Part shown: positions 1-7,527 of the stretch, piece by piece
Position numbering within the stretch: position 1 is the first letter of the stretch
How the letters are laid out: each line of letters opens with the position of its first letter
Origin: Brevundimonas terrae
Lineage (GTDB): Bacteria; Pseudomonadota; Alphaproteobacteria; Caulobacterales; Caulobacteraceae
NCBI RefSeq assembly: GCF_011761985.1
Contig: NZ_JAASQT010000003.1
Location: 248,001 to 312,000, forward strand
Direction: 5' to 3'
Length of the DNA stretch: 64,000 bases
Position numbers and translations under genes: made by a program
The notes under the pieces: model-generated
Database searches by the model: none
Told to the model about the DNA's origin: nothing
What the model saw: the letters and a program-made list of their open reading frames with translations, nothing else

Positions 1-84
1 CATGCGGGCCACGATATGAGCGGCCATGCTGATCACGCTGCGGCCCCTGCCCAAGCTGATCCCCATGCGGGCCACGATATGAGC
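1..84 (+). repeat. 21-bp direct repeat encoding HAGHDMS in CopB
   Basis: Positions 1-21 and 64-84 are identical (catgcgggccacgatatgag plus c), spaced 63 bp apart and in frame, giving two copies of HAGHDMS. More copies may lie left of the window. This is an in-gene tandem-type repeat that lengthens the His/Met metal-binding segment. Confidence 0.85.
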
Positions 85-891
85 GCCATGCGTGGCGGGC
101 CGAACATTCCGACCAGCGTGGATTCCAAACACGGACGTCTGGTCGAAGCCACACCGCCCGCAGGTGCCTTTGCCAATCCGGCCCATGCGGCAGACCTTCT
201 GTTCGATCCCGCCTTGATGGCAGCGTCGCGCCAACTGCTGCTATTAGAGAATGGCGGCATGGGCAGCACCAGCCTGTTCATCGACAAGCTAGAAGCCGGC
301 TTCGGCGATGCACCCAACAGCTATGGCTGGAGCGCCTTTGGCTGGACCGGCGGCGACATCAACCGCTTCTGGTGGAAGACCGAGGGCGAAGGCGAAACCA
401 AGGGCAAGCTGCACGAGGTCGAGGTTCACGCCCTCTATAGCCGCGCCATTGCCCCCTTCTGGGATGTGCAGGCCGGTGTACGCCACGACTTCCGCCCCGA
501 TGGCGAGGACACCACCCATCTGACCGCCGGTATCCAGGGCGTTGCCCCATACTGGTTCGAGACGGGCGCGGCCTTGTATCTGTCCACCGAGGGCGATCTG
601 ACGGCGCATCTCGAGGCCGAATACGACCAGCGCATTACCCAGAAATGGATCTTGCAACCGGCCCTCGAAGTGGCCCTGTCGGCCAGCGACATTCCGGAGC
701 TGGAAATCGGGTCCGGCCTGACCTCCGTCACGGCGGGGCTTCGTCTTCGCTATGAAATCCGCAAGGAGTTCGCGCCCTATATCGGCGTCGAATGGAGCCG
801 TTCCTTCGGCGATACAGCCGACTATGCCCGCGCCCGTGGCGACCGCGTGGATGACACCCGCTTCGTCATCGGCATCAAGGCCTGGCTCTGA
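1..891 (+). CDS. copB: Copper resistance protein B (CopB/PcoB family), 3' part only
   Basis: The reading frame is open at the left edge of the window, so only the last 296 codons are seen and the signal peptide is missing. The visible N-terminal part is rich in His and Met (two HAGHDMS copies followed by MSAM), typical of copper-binding linkers in CopB/PcoB. The rest, about residues 75-296, looks like an outer-membrane beta-barrel: alternating strands, a DINRFWWKTEGEGE stretch characteristic of the family, and an aromatic/hydrophobic end (KAWL). CopB proteins act in the outer membrane in copper tolerance, usually downstream of the multicopper oxidase CopA, which would lie outside the window. 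An internal ATG at 16 is unlikely to be the start because the same repeat continues upstream. Confidence 0.9.
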   Translation, partial: HAGHDMSGHADHAAAPAQADPHAGHDMSAMRGGPNIPTSVDSKHGRLVEATPPAGAFANPAHAADLLFDPALMAASRQLLLLENGGMGSTSLFIDKLEAGFGDAPNSYGWSAFGWTGGDINRFWWKTEGEGETKGKLHEVEVHALYSRAIAPFWDVQAGVRHDFRPDGEDTTHLTAGIQGVAPYWFETGAALYLSTEGDLTAHLEAEYDQRITQKWILQPALEVALSASDIPELEIGSGLTSVTAGLRLRYEIRKEFAPYIGVEWSRSFGDTADYARARGDRVDDTRFVIGIKAWL

Positions 892-906
892 TCCTGAAAT
901 AAAAAA

Positions 907-932
907 GCGCGGGTCATTTTCATGGCCCGCGC
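907..932. terminator. Hairpin after copB
   Basis: A 9-bp stem (gcgcgggtc with ggcccgcgc, one G-U pair) with an 8-nt loop starts 15 bp after the copB stop. It is preceded by six A residues (901-906), so the U-tract is better on the minus strand than on the plus strand. It probably terminates copB, but the orientation is not clear-cut. Confidence 0.5.
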
Positions 933-1281
933 AAGTTTCAAGGGGAGGAATACCGCCAGAGTTCGGTATGGTTGTGCATTGCCATATCGCCGCCCCTCGC
1001 AACACGCAGTTTTCCTAATATAACCGAGAGCGATCCTGCATAAATCCGCCTCCAGGCGGTCGTCTGGTCTGCGCTTGCGATCACTAAAGCGTTTTCGGGC
1101 CATCTATCCCGCCTCTATGGGCCGTGAAAATGAGTATTTCATCCCGTTATCTCTCGATAATCAGGACAGTTCGCCCCCATAGCGCGCACTCATCGATAAC
1201 CGTTTCTCCATTCAGGCATATCGAAGCGGTTTCATCCTTTCCGTCGCAAATCTGCGTTAGGGGATGGCCTCTGCGGTGAAT

Positions 1282-1341
1282 ATGCGAAATATAACCCCAA
1301 CGTGCATTCATGGCCCGACAGGCCGGATCACCAGTCTGTAA
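1282..1341 (+). CDS. Possible 19-codon leader peptide upstream of the permease
   Basis: The frame ATG(1282)...TAA(1339-1341) encodes MRNITPTCIHGPTGRITSL. Four of 19 residues are Thr and three are Ile. GGTGA lies just upstream of the ATG and could pair with 16S rRNA. The stop codon sits two bases before a terminator-like hairpin (1343-1357 plus T4). Within the frame, ggcccg at 1312-1317 can pair with cgggcc at 1342-1347, which would compete with that hairpin. This is the geometry of a leader peptide controlling read-through into an amino-acid permease, but a frame this short can arise by chance. It is in frame with the permease. Confidence 0.3.
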   Translation: MRNITPTCIHGPTGRITSL

Positions 1342-1342
1342 C

Positions 1343-1361
1343 GGGCCTTCGCGGCCCTTTT
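1343..1361 (+). terminator. Terminator-like hairpin in the permease leader
   Basis: gggcc (1343-1347 region) pairs with ggccc (1353-1357) around a ttcgc loop and is followed by TTTT (1358-1361). It lies only 22 bp before the permease ATG, so it is either the 3' end of a small upstream transcript or an attenuator. An alternative upstream pairing (1312-1317 with 1342-1347) would disrupt it. Confidence 0.5.
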
Positions 1362-1383
1362 ATTTTGCTTCGGATTTCCCTGT

Positions 1384-2760
1384 ATGGGTGACGCTTCCCC
1401 CACCTCGCCTGCCCTCGCCCGTAATCTTAGCTGGCCACACCTGATCGCCATGGGCGTCGGGGCCATTGTCGGCACGGGTATCCTGACCCTGATCGGCATC
1501 GGTGCCGACAAGGCCGGTCCTGCGGTTCTGGTTTCTTTCCTGATCGCCGGTTTCGTCTGCGCCTGCGCTGCGCTCTGCTATGCGGAGATGGCCTCGACCA
1601 TCAACACATCGGGCAGTGCCTATGGCTATACCCGCACCGTTCTGGGCCAGACGATCGGCTGGATCATCGGCTGGAGCCTCATTCTGGAATACAGCCTTGT
1701 GGTCAGCGCCGTGGCGGTTAGCTGGTCCGGCTATGCCGCGCCTCTGCTGCATGACTGGCTGGGCGTCCCCATGACCTTGATGAATGGTCCCCATGCCGGT
1801 GGCGTGGCCAATATTCCGGCCCTGGTCATCATTATCGCCGTTGCGGGCCTGCTTCTGATGGGCACCAGCAAGAGCGCCACCTTCAACATGGTCCTTGTGG
1901 CGGTCAAACTGTCGGCACTGGCCCTGTTTGTCTGGTTCGCCCTGCCCCATTTCGATACCGCCAATCTGGTGCCCTTCAGCCCCTACGGCTTTGGCAGCAC
2001 GATGAGCGATGACGGCATCGAGCGCGGCATCATGGCCGCCGCAGCCATCATCTTCTCGGCCTTCTACGGCTTTGACGCCATCGCGACTGCGGGCGAAGAA
2101 ACCAAGAACCCCAAACGCGACCTGCCGATCGGCATTATGGGTTCCATGGTCGCTTGTGCGCTGATCTATGTGGTGATCGCCCTTGCTGCGTTGGGCAGCA
2201 CGCCCTTCCTGACCTTTGCCAACAGCCCCGAGCCGCTGGCCCTGATCCTGCGCCTGATCGAGCAGCCGGGTGCGGCGCACTTCCTCGCCGTGACCGCCGT
2301 CATCACCCTGCCCACCGTCATTCTGGCCTTCTTCTATGGCCAGAGCCGCGTCTTCTTTGCCCTGTCGCGTGACGGCCTTCTGCCGCGCGCGCTGGCCAAG
2401 GTCTCGGCCAAGGGCGCACCTGTGCGGATCACGCTCTTCACTGTTGTGGTGGTCGGCAGCATCTCGCTGTTCCTGCCGCTGGGTGAAATCGTCGCTCTGG
2501 CCAATGCCGGAACTCTGGTGGCCTTCTCGGCAGTGGCCCTGTGCATGCTGATCCTACGCGTCAAAAAACCCGACATGCCGCGCGGCTTCAGAACCCCGCT
2601 GGCATGGGTGATCGGCCCCGTCTCGATTGCAGGTTGTCTTTATCTGCTGGTCAGCCTGCCCCAGAAAACCCTGATGTGGTTCATCATCTGGAACATCGTC
2701 GGCATCGCCGTCTATTTCCTCTACAGCCGCCGAAGCGCAGCCAGACAGCCATCAGCCTAA
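1384..2760 (+). CDS. APC-superfamily amino-acid permease
   Basis: This 458-residue inner-membrane protein has about 12 hydrophobic segments and the signature of the first APC helix, AMGVGAIVGTGILTLIG (about residues 21-37), as in cationic-amino-acid-transporter-like permeases. The conserved glutamate/glycine-rich loop after TM1-2 (CYAEMASTINTSGSAYGYT) and the TM6 region (FSAFYGFDAIATAGEETKNPKRDLP) also match. It should import an amino acid by proton or sodium coupling; the substrate cannot be read from sequence. No Shine-Dalgarno precedes the ATG, so translation may be leaderless. It is a single-gene unit closed by the terminator at 2772-2800. The hairpin immediately upstream may regulate it. 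Confidence 0.88.
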   Translation: MGDASPTSPALARNLSWPHLIAMGVGAIVGTGILTLIGIGADKAGPAVLVSFLIAGFVCACAALCYAEMASTINTSGSAYGYTRTVLGQTIGWIIGWSLILEYSLVVSAVAVSWSGYAAPLLHDWLGVPMTLMNGPHAGGVANIPALVIIIAVAGLLLMGTSKSATFNMVLVAVKLSALALFVWFALPHFDTANLVPFSPYGFGSTMSDDGIERGIMAAAAIIFSAFYGFDAIATAGEETKNPKRDLPIGIMGSMVACALIYVVIALAALGSTPFLTFANSPEPLALILRLIEQPGAAHFLAVTAVITLPTVILAFFYGQSRVFFALSRDGLLPRALAKVSAKGAPVRITLFTVVVVGSISLFLPLGEIVALANAGTLVAFSAVALCMLILRVKKPDMPRGFRTPLAWVIGPVSIAGCLYLLVSLPQKTLMWFIIWNIVGIAVYFLYSRRSAARQPSA

Positions 2761-2771
2761 GCCCGACAATC

Positions 2772-2800
2772 AGGCCTTCCGAGCAATCGGAAGGCCTTTT
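2772..2800 (+). terminator. Intrinsic terminator of the permease
   Basis: A perfect 11-bp stem (aggccttccga / tcggaaggcct) with a gcaa tetraloop is followed by TTTT-CG-TTT. It begins 11 bp after the permease stop codon. Confidence 0.9.
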
Positions 2801-2840
2801 CGTTTCCATGCCGGTAACAGCACGATCGCCCTCCACACCA

Positions 2841-2861
2841 AAACAGAAAGAGTTTCATTTT
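2841..2861. promoter_or_regulatory. Degenerate inverted repeat upstream of the beta-helix operon, related to the TetR palindrome
   Basis: The arms aaacagaaag (2841-2850) and gtttcatttt (2852-2861) flank a central a. Aligned with the strong palindrome at 7471-7491 it matches at 14 of 21 positions by my count, keeping AAAC-GAA on the left and TTC--TTT on the right. It sits 77 bp upstream of the operon start at 2938, where a promoter is expected. It may be a weaker operator for the TetR protein encoded at 6731-7426. Confidence 0.4.
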
Positions 2862-2937
2862 CAGCTTGCGTAGGCCTGACCATTATGAAAGCTTGGGATA
2901 ATGCTGAATTTCGAGAAGCGTTCTGGAGGGGAACTTC

Positions 2938-4179
2938 ATGAAAATGCACACCTGGATACCGGTCGCCATCGCACTCGTTTTAAGTGCTTGCGGACAAAAC
3001 ACGCCCACCTCGAAAGGCACCGACCTTTCCAAGGCCAATACCACCTACCAGAACGAGCTGATGGAACTTCTCATCGATGCCAAACCCGGCTCGGTGATCG
3101 AAATCCCCGCAGGCGTCTTCAGCATTGATCGCGAGCTTAGTCTGGTGGTCGATGGCGTGACCATTCGCGGTCAGGGCATGGACAAGACCATCCTGAACTT
3201 CCGAAACCAGGCCGCCGGGGCCCAAGGCCTGCTGGTCACGGCCAGCAATTTCACCATTGAAAATCTGGCGATCGAAGACACCAAGGGTGACGCGATCAAG
3301 ATCAACAAGGGCGAGAATATCATCGTGCGCAAGGTCCGCACGGAATGGACCCAAGGCCCGAAAACCGAGAACGGTGCCTATGGCATCTATCCGGTCCAAA
3401 CGAAAAACGTCCTGATCGAAGACAGCGTGGCCATCGGCGCTTCCGATGCCGGTATCTATGTCGGCCAGTCGCAAAACGTCGTGGTTCGCCGTAACCGTGC
3501 CGAATACAATGTGGCCGGTATCGAGATCGAAAACTGCATCGACGCCGATGTTTATGAAAACCTGGCCACCAACAACACCGGCGGCATCCTTGTTTTCAAC
3601 ATGCCCCAGTTACAACAGGCCGGTTACCGGACCCGCGTCTATAACAACCGCGCCGTCTCCAACAATACCCGCAACTTCGGCCATGCCGGTACGCCGGTCG
3701 CCAGCGTCCCTGCGGGCACGGGTGTCATAATTAACTCCAACGATCAGGTCGAGATTTTCGACAACGAGATTGCCGACAACAAGACGGCCAATATCATCGT
3801 CTCCAGCCTGTTCTCGGCGGGCTATTCGGACAGCGCCATGAGCGCCGATTTCGACCCCTATCCCGAAGCGATCCTGATCAAGGACAACCGCTTCAGCGGC
3901 GGCGGCAACGCGCCTGACGGCGTGGAATTCCAGGCCCTGCGCATTGCCAAGTTCGGCCCGACCGGTCGTTTCCCCGACATCCTGTGGGACGGCTATGTCA
4001 ATCCGGCGGTTCTGGTGAACGGCCAAATGCCCGCTGACAAGCGCATCTGCATCGACAATGGCGAGGCCGGTGTTCTGAACGTGGATGGCCCGAACAAGTA
4101 CGCCAACCCGAACACCGACATGACGCCGCACAAATGCACCCTGCCGCGCCTGTCGCCTGTCGTCCTACCGAACGCCTGA
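2938..4179 (+). CDS. Parallel beta-helix repeat lipoprotein (TIGR03805-like)
   Basis: The product is 413 residues long with a lipoprotein signal peptide ending in LSAC (Cys18). Short repeated segments follow (NFTIENLAIEDTKGDAIKI, NVLIEDSVAIGASDAGIYV, NVVVRRNRAEYNVAGIEIE), typical of right-handed parallel beta-helix folds of the pectate-lyase/CASH type. The start is well supported by GGAGGGG at 2925-2931. The next gene is a diheme cytochrome. Beta-helix proteins of this family (TIGR03805) are known to occur paired with that cytochrome family (TIGR03806), and the function of the pair is unknown. It probably sits at the cell envelope and may bind or process a polymer or a hydrophobic substrate; no catalytic residues can be assigned. 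First gene of a three-gene operon. Confidence 0.88.
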   Translation: MKMHTWIPVAIALVLSACGQNTPTSKGTDLSKANTTYQNELMELLIDAKPGSVIEIPAGVFSIDRELSLVVDGVTIRGQGMDKTILNFRNQAAGAQGLLVTASNFTIENLAIEDTKGDAIKINKGENIIVRKVRTEWTQGPKTENGAYGIYPVQTKNVLIEDSVAIGASDAGIYVGQSQNVVVRRNRAEYNVAGIEIENCIDADVYENLATNNTGGILVFNMPQLQQAGYRTRVYNNRAVSNNTRNFGHAGTPVASVPAGTGVIINSNDQVEIFDNEIADNKTANIIVSSLFSAGYSDSAMSADFDPYPEAILIKDNRFSGGGNAPDGVEFQALRIAKFGPTGRFPDILWDGYVNPAVLVNGQMPADKRICIDNGEAGVLNVDGPNKYANPNTDMTPHKCTLPRLSPVVLPNA

Positions 4180-4187
4180 CACGGCCC

Positions 4188-5333
4188 ATGTCTCTGTTCC
4201 GTTTGTTCACTCTAGGCCTGCTGCTCGTCACCGCAGCAGCAGGCTGCTCCAAGCCCGAACCGGCAGTACAGCCCTTGGCCAATCCGACCTTCTTCGCGTC
4301 GGAAAACCCCAAGTCGCTCAAGGACTGGGGCATGGTGCAGGTTTCCGATGGTGCGCTGGTGCTTGGCGAGCGGGTCGTGTCCTATGACCTGACCACGCCG
4401 CTGTTCACCGACTATGCGCAAAAGCTGCGCACGATCTGGATGCCCGCCGGTGTTTCGGCGGACTATGACCCCAAGGATGTGCTGTCATTCCCTGTCGGCA
4501 CGGTCATCTCCAAGACCTTCTTCTACCAGACAGATCGTAAGGGTCAGGTTCTGCAAAAAGCCGATCCTGAACTGATCCACGACGGCGACGGGCTTGATCT
4601 TGGCCATGTACGTATGATCGAGACACGTCTGCTGGTCCGCCGCGAGGAAGGCTGGGCGGCTCTGACCTATCTGTGGAACGACACCCAGACCGAAGCGGTC
4701 CTGCACCGGATTGGCGAGAATGTCCCTCTGACACTGGTGCGCGAAAACGGCACCAAAGAGCCTTTCAACTACATCGTTCCCAATGTGACCCAGTGTTCCG
4801 CCTGTCATGCGACCAATGTGGCCACGCGCGTCATCCAGCCGATCGGCCCCAAGGCCCGACTGATGAACCATGACTTCACCTTTGCCGAAAAATCCGAAAA
4901 CCAACTGACGCGTCTTGCCGCCATGGGCTATCTGAAAGGACTGCCCGCACAGCAAGACCTGCCGCTTCAGGTTTCGTGGATCGACCCGAACGCCTCGACC
5001 GATGAACGGGCACGGGCCTATCTCGACGTCAACTGTGGTCACTGCCACACGCCGCAGGGGCCCGCCGGTACATCGGGCCTGTATCTCGATGCCAGTGCCA
5101 CCCAGCCCAAACCAACAGGTGTCTGCAAACTGCCGGTGGCGGCCGGTGCGGGTACGGGCAATCTGCTTTTCGACATTGTGCCCGGCAAGGCAGGTGAATC
5201 CATCATTCCCTTCCGCATGGACTCGACCAATCCGGCGATCATGATGCCTGAAATCGGCCGCTCGACCCGCCACGAGGAAGGCATCGCCCTGATCCGCTTC
5301 TGGATCGACGCTATGAAAGGGTCATGCCAGTGA
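4188..5333 (+). CDS. SO2930/HNE_0200-family diheme cytochrome c lipoprotein (TIGR03806-like)
   Basis: I start this 381-residue protein at ATG 4188, which gives a short signal peptide with lipobox AAAGC (Cys18). The longer open frame from 4134 overlaps the previous gene and lacks a signal peptide at its N-terminus. Two haem-c attachment motifs are visible, CSACH (Cys203, Cys206, His207) and CGHCH (Cys283, Cys286, His287). The spacing and surrounding sequence (FNYIVPNVTQCSACH, LDVNCGHCHTPQGPAG) fit the SO2930 family. The protein should be a periplasmic, membrane-anchored electron carrier or terminal part of an oxidase/dehydrogenase system. It begins 8 bp after the beta-helix gene and overlaps the aldehyde dehydrogenase start by 10 bp, so the three are translationally linked. 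Confidence 0.9.
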   Translation: MSLFRLFTLGLLLVTAAAGCSKPEPAVQPLANPTFFASENPKSLKDWGMVQVSDGALVLGERVVSYDLTTPLFTDYAQKLRTIWMPAGVSADYDPKDVLSFPVGTVISKTFFYQTDRKGQVLQKADPELIHDGDGLDLGHVRMIETRLLVRREEGWAALTYLWNDTQTEAVLHRIGENVPLTLVRENGTKEPFNYIVPNVTQCSACHATNVATRVIQPIGPKARLMNHDFTFAEKSENQLTRLAAMGYLKGLPAQQDLPLQVSWIDPNASTDERARAYLDVNCGHCHTPQGPAGTSGLYLDASATQPKPTGVCKLPVAAGAGTGNLLFDIVPGKAGESIIPFRMDSTNPAIMMPEIGRSTRHEEGIALIRFWIDAMKGSCQ

Positions 5334-6706
5334 CAGCCAACGCCATCGCACAAACCGTTCTGACGCTGCGCCGTGCCTTCAATGAAGGGCTGACGCGCGA
5401 TCTGGACTGGCGCAAAGGCCAGCTCGCCGCGCTGGAGCGGATGATGGCCGAAAACGAGGCGGCCATCGCCGAGGCGTTAAAGGCCGATCTGGGCAAACCT
5501 TTTGGTGAGGCCTGCACCGCCGAAATCGATCTGGTATCCAAAGAAGCGGCCCACGCCCGCAAGAACCTGCGCCGCTGGAACAAGCCCCAACGGACAGGCA
5601 CGCCTCTGGCTATCCTGCCCGGCAAAAGCTTTGTTGTGCCCAGCCCCTTTGGCGTGACCCTGATCATCGGTGCGTGGAATTATCCGTTCCAACTGGTGCT
5701 GTCACCGCTGATCGGTGCCATTGCGGCGGGCAATTGCGCCATTATCAAACCGTCGGAACTGGCACCTGCATCATCGGCACTGCTGAAACAACTGGTCGAA
5801 CAGTATCTGGACCCGAAAGCCTATGCGGTTATCGAAGGCCCCGCCGATGTCTCGACGACCTTGCTGGCCCAGCATTTTGACCTGATCTTCTATACGGGCG
5901 GCGAACGGGTGGGCCGGATCGTCATGGAGGCCGCGGCCAAGAACCTCACCCCCGTGGTGCTGGAACTGGGCGGGCAGAACCCCTGTATTGTGGACGAAAC
6001 CGCCGATCTGGCTGTCGCCGCCAGACGCATTGTCTGGGGCCGCTTCCTCAATGCCGGTCAAATCTGCGTCGCGCCCGACCATGTCTATGTGGCCGCTTCG
6101 GTCGAAGCCCGTCTGCTGGACGAACTGAAACGGGCCGTTGCGACCATGTTTGGTCCAGACCCGAAGCAAAGCCCCGACTTCGGGCGCATCGTCAATCCGC
6201 GACATGCGGCCCGCCTACAGGCCCTGCTGGACAATGGCCGCGCGGTCACCGGCGGTCAGGCCGATATCGAAGACTGCTATGTGGCCCCGACCATCCTGAC
6301 CGAGGTTCCGGCCAATGCGGCTGTGCTGCGCGAGGAAATCTTTGGCCCCATCCTGCCGGTCCTGCCCTATCAGACTCTGGATGTGCCGCTGGCGGCTATC
6401 AATGCCCGCTCCCCCGCACTGGCGCTCTATGCCTTTACGCGCAACCCACAGACAGCAGATCGCATCCTTGCCGAAACGCGATCAGGCTCGGCCACCATCA
6501 ATGACACCGTGGTGTTCATGGCCAATCCGAACCTGCCGTTCGGCGGTGTGGGGGCCAGCGGTATGGGCAGCTATCACGGCCATTACAGCTTCAAGGCCTT
6601 CAGCCATCAGCGGGCCGTTTTAAAGCGTGGCTTCGCTCTGGACGCCAGTGTCCGCTATCCGCCGTTTACGCCAAGCAAGCTGTCTATGCTGCGGCGCGTA
6701 ACCTAA
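5324..6706 (+). CDS. NAD(P)-dependent aldehyde dehydrogenase, coniferyl-aldehyde-dehydrogenase-like
   Basis: This 460-residue class-3-type aldehyde dehydrogenase oxidises an aldehyde to its acid. The substrate-binding/catalytic Asn119 (WNYPF), cofactor Lys142 (IIKPSE), general base Glu214 (LELGGQNP) and nucleophile Cys248 (NAGQICVAPD) are all present. The length is usual for the family, which includes coniferyl aldehyde and long-chain aldehyde dehydrogenases; the substrate here is unknown. Its start overlaps the end of the diheme cytochrome gene by 10 bp, so it is probably co-expressed. This suggests that the operon handles an alcohol/aldehyde whose electrons partly enter a periplasmic cytochrome c. 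It ends 24 bp from the convergent TetR gene. Confidence 0.92.
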   Translation: MPVTANAIAQTVLTLRRAFNEGLTRDLDWRKGQLAALERMMAENEAAIAEALKADLGKPFGEACTAEIDLVSKEAAHARKNLRRWNKPQRTGTPLAILPGKSFVVPSPFGVTLIIGAWNYPFQLVLSPLIGAIAAGNCAIIKPSELAPASSALLKQLVEQYLDPKAYAVIEGPADVSTTLLAQHFDLIFYTGGERVGRIVMEAAAKNLTPVVLELGGQNPCIVDETADLAVAARRIVWGRFLNAGQICVAPDHVYVAASVEARLLDELKRAVATMFGPDPKQSPDFGRIVNPRHAARLQALLDNGRAVTGGQADIEDCYVAPTILTEVPANAAVLREEIFGPILPVLPYQTLDVPLAAINARSPALALYAFTRNPQTADRILAETRSGSATINDTVVFMANPNLPFGGVGASGMGSYHGHYSFKAFSHQRAVLKRGFALDASVRYPPFTPSKLSMLRRVT

Positions 6707-6730
6707 CTCTTAGCGAACAAGGCTTGGGGC

Positions 6731-7426
6731 CTAGGCTGCGGTGTCGTCTGCCAGATAGAAGGACAGATACCGCTCCAGCGCCACGGTGGCCTCGACGAAC
6801 AACTGTTCGGTCAGTTCCGGCTGGATCTCGCCACTGGTCAGGGTTTCAAACGAGGTGAAAATCTCGGTGGCCATACGGGCAACCGCCAAGGGCACACCCC
6901 CGCGAAAACCGTCCAGCCCCTGCTCCCACCGCGCAGCCAGATAGGCGGCGATCTGGGCATTGGCCTGATCCTTCACGATCCGCAGTTCGCGGGTCGTCAG
7001 CATCAGATGAAACAGCGGGCGATAGATCGGGTCTTCACTCAATGTGCCGCGTAGAACCAGCATCACCGCCAGATGACGTTCACGCCACGTCTTATATTGC
7101 GCATCCTCGAGGATTTCGGCGATGCGCCCGTGGATTTGCGCCACCCGCACCTCGAACAAGTCTTTGTAAATGGCAAAGACATTCGGGAAATAGCGATAGA
7201 TCGAGCTGACCGGCACATCGGCCTCGGCCGCGATCGCGCTGGTGGTGATGGTGTCCACAGCCGTCGTCGCCAACAGGCGCTCAGCCGCCGCCAGGACAAG
7301 GTCAATCCTGTCGCGCGCACGCTGCTGCATCGGCGCAGTTCGCCGCTCCAGTGTGGTGATCGTTGCCTGCGGCACGCGCGAGTCCACGGATGCGCTCCTC
7401 TTCATCAGCTCAGTGCGGTCTAACAC
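6731..7426 (-). CDS. TetR-family transcriptional regulator, divergent from the TonB receptor
   Basis: This 231-residue protein has an N-terminal helix-turn-helix at about residues 42-86 (RIDLVLAAAERLL...ITTSAIAAEADVPVSSIYRYFPN) and an all-helical ligand-binding C-terminal domain. The GTG start at 7426 gives a 30-residue extension. ATG at 7405 or 7330 are alternatives, none with a good Shine-Dalgarno. The gene is divergent from the receptor at 7528, and the 101-bp gap holds a near-perfect 21-bp palindrome at 7471-7491, a likely operator for both promoters. A related sequence precedes the operon at 2938, so this regulator may control the entire island. The inducer is unknown, possibly the aldehyde or its precursor. 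Confidence 0.88.
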   Translation of the reverse strand: MLDRTELMKRSASVDSRVPQATITTLERRTAPMQQRARDRIDLVLAAAERLLATTAVDTITTSAIAAEADVPVSSIYRYFPNVFAIYKDLFEVRVAQIHGRIAEILEDAQYKTWRERHLAVMLVLRGTLSEDPIYRPLFHLMLTTRELRIVKDQANAQIAAYLAARWEQGLDGFRGGVPLAVARMATEIFTSFETLTSGEIQPELTEQLFVEATVALERYLSFYLADDTAA

Positions 7427-7470
7427 GGCTTGGCATTTCTGTAAGCCACATAGACGTACAGCCCCTTGCC

Positions 7471-7491
7471 AAACTGAATAATATTCTGTTT
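7471..7491. promoter_or_regulatory. 21-bp palindrome, candidate TetR operator
   Basis: The arms aaactgaata (7471-7480) and tattctgttt (7482-7491) are inverted repeats with one mismatch around a central a. The site lies between the divergent TetR gene and TonB receptor gene, 36 bp before the receptor ATG and 44 bp before the TetR start. It is AT-rich and overlaps probable promoter elements, as expected for a repressor site. Confidence 0.65.
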
Positions 7492-7527
7492 CTTAATTTT
7501 AGATAACAGGGGTCTGGGAGGGCAACT

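Larger units (their letters stand above)
892..1383. other. 492-bp intergenic region between copB and the permease
   Basis: This is the longest gene-free stretch in the window. It holds the hairpin at 907-932 just after copB, about 350 bp of lower-GC sequence without a convincing gene, then a 19-codon open frame at 1282-1341 ending next to a terminator-like hairpin at 1343-1361. The promoter of the permease transcript should lie here, but I could not pick out a confident -35/-10 pair. Confidence 0.6.

Noticed and set aside
1146..1200. Short GATAA/TTATC inverted repeats in the copB-permease gap
   Set aside because: Arms of only 5-6 bp and no consistent spacing; probably chance in AT-rich sequence.
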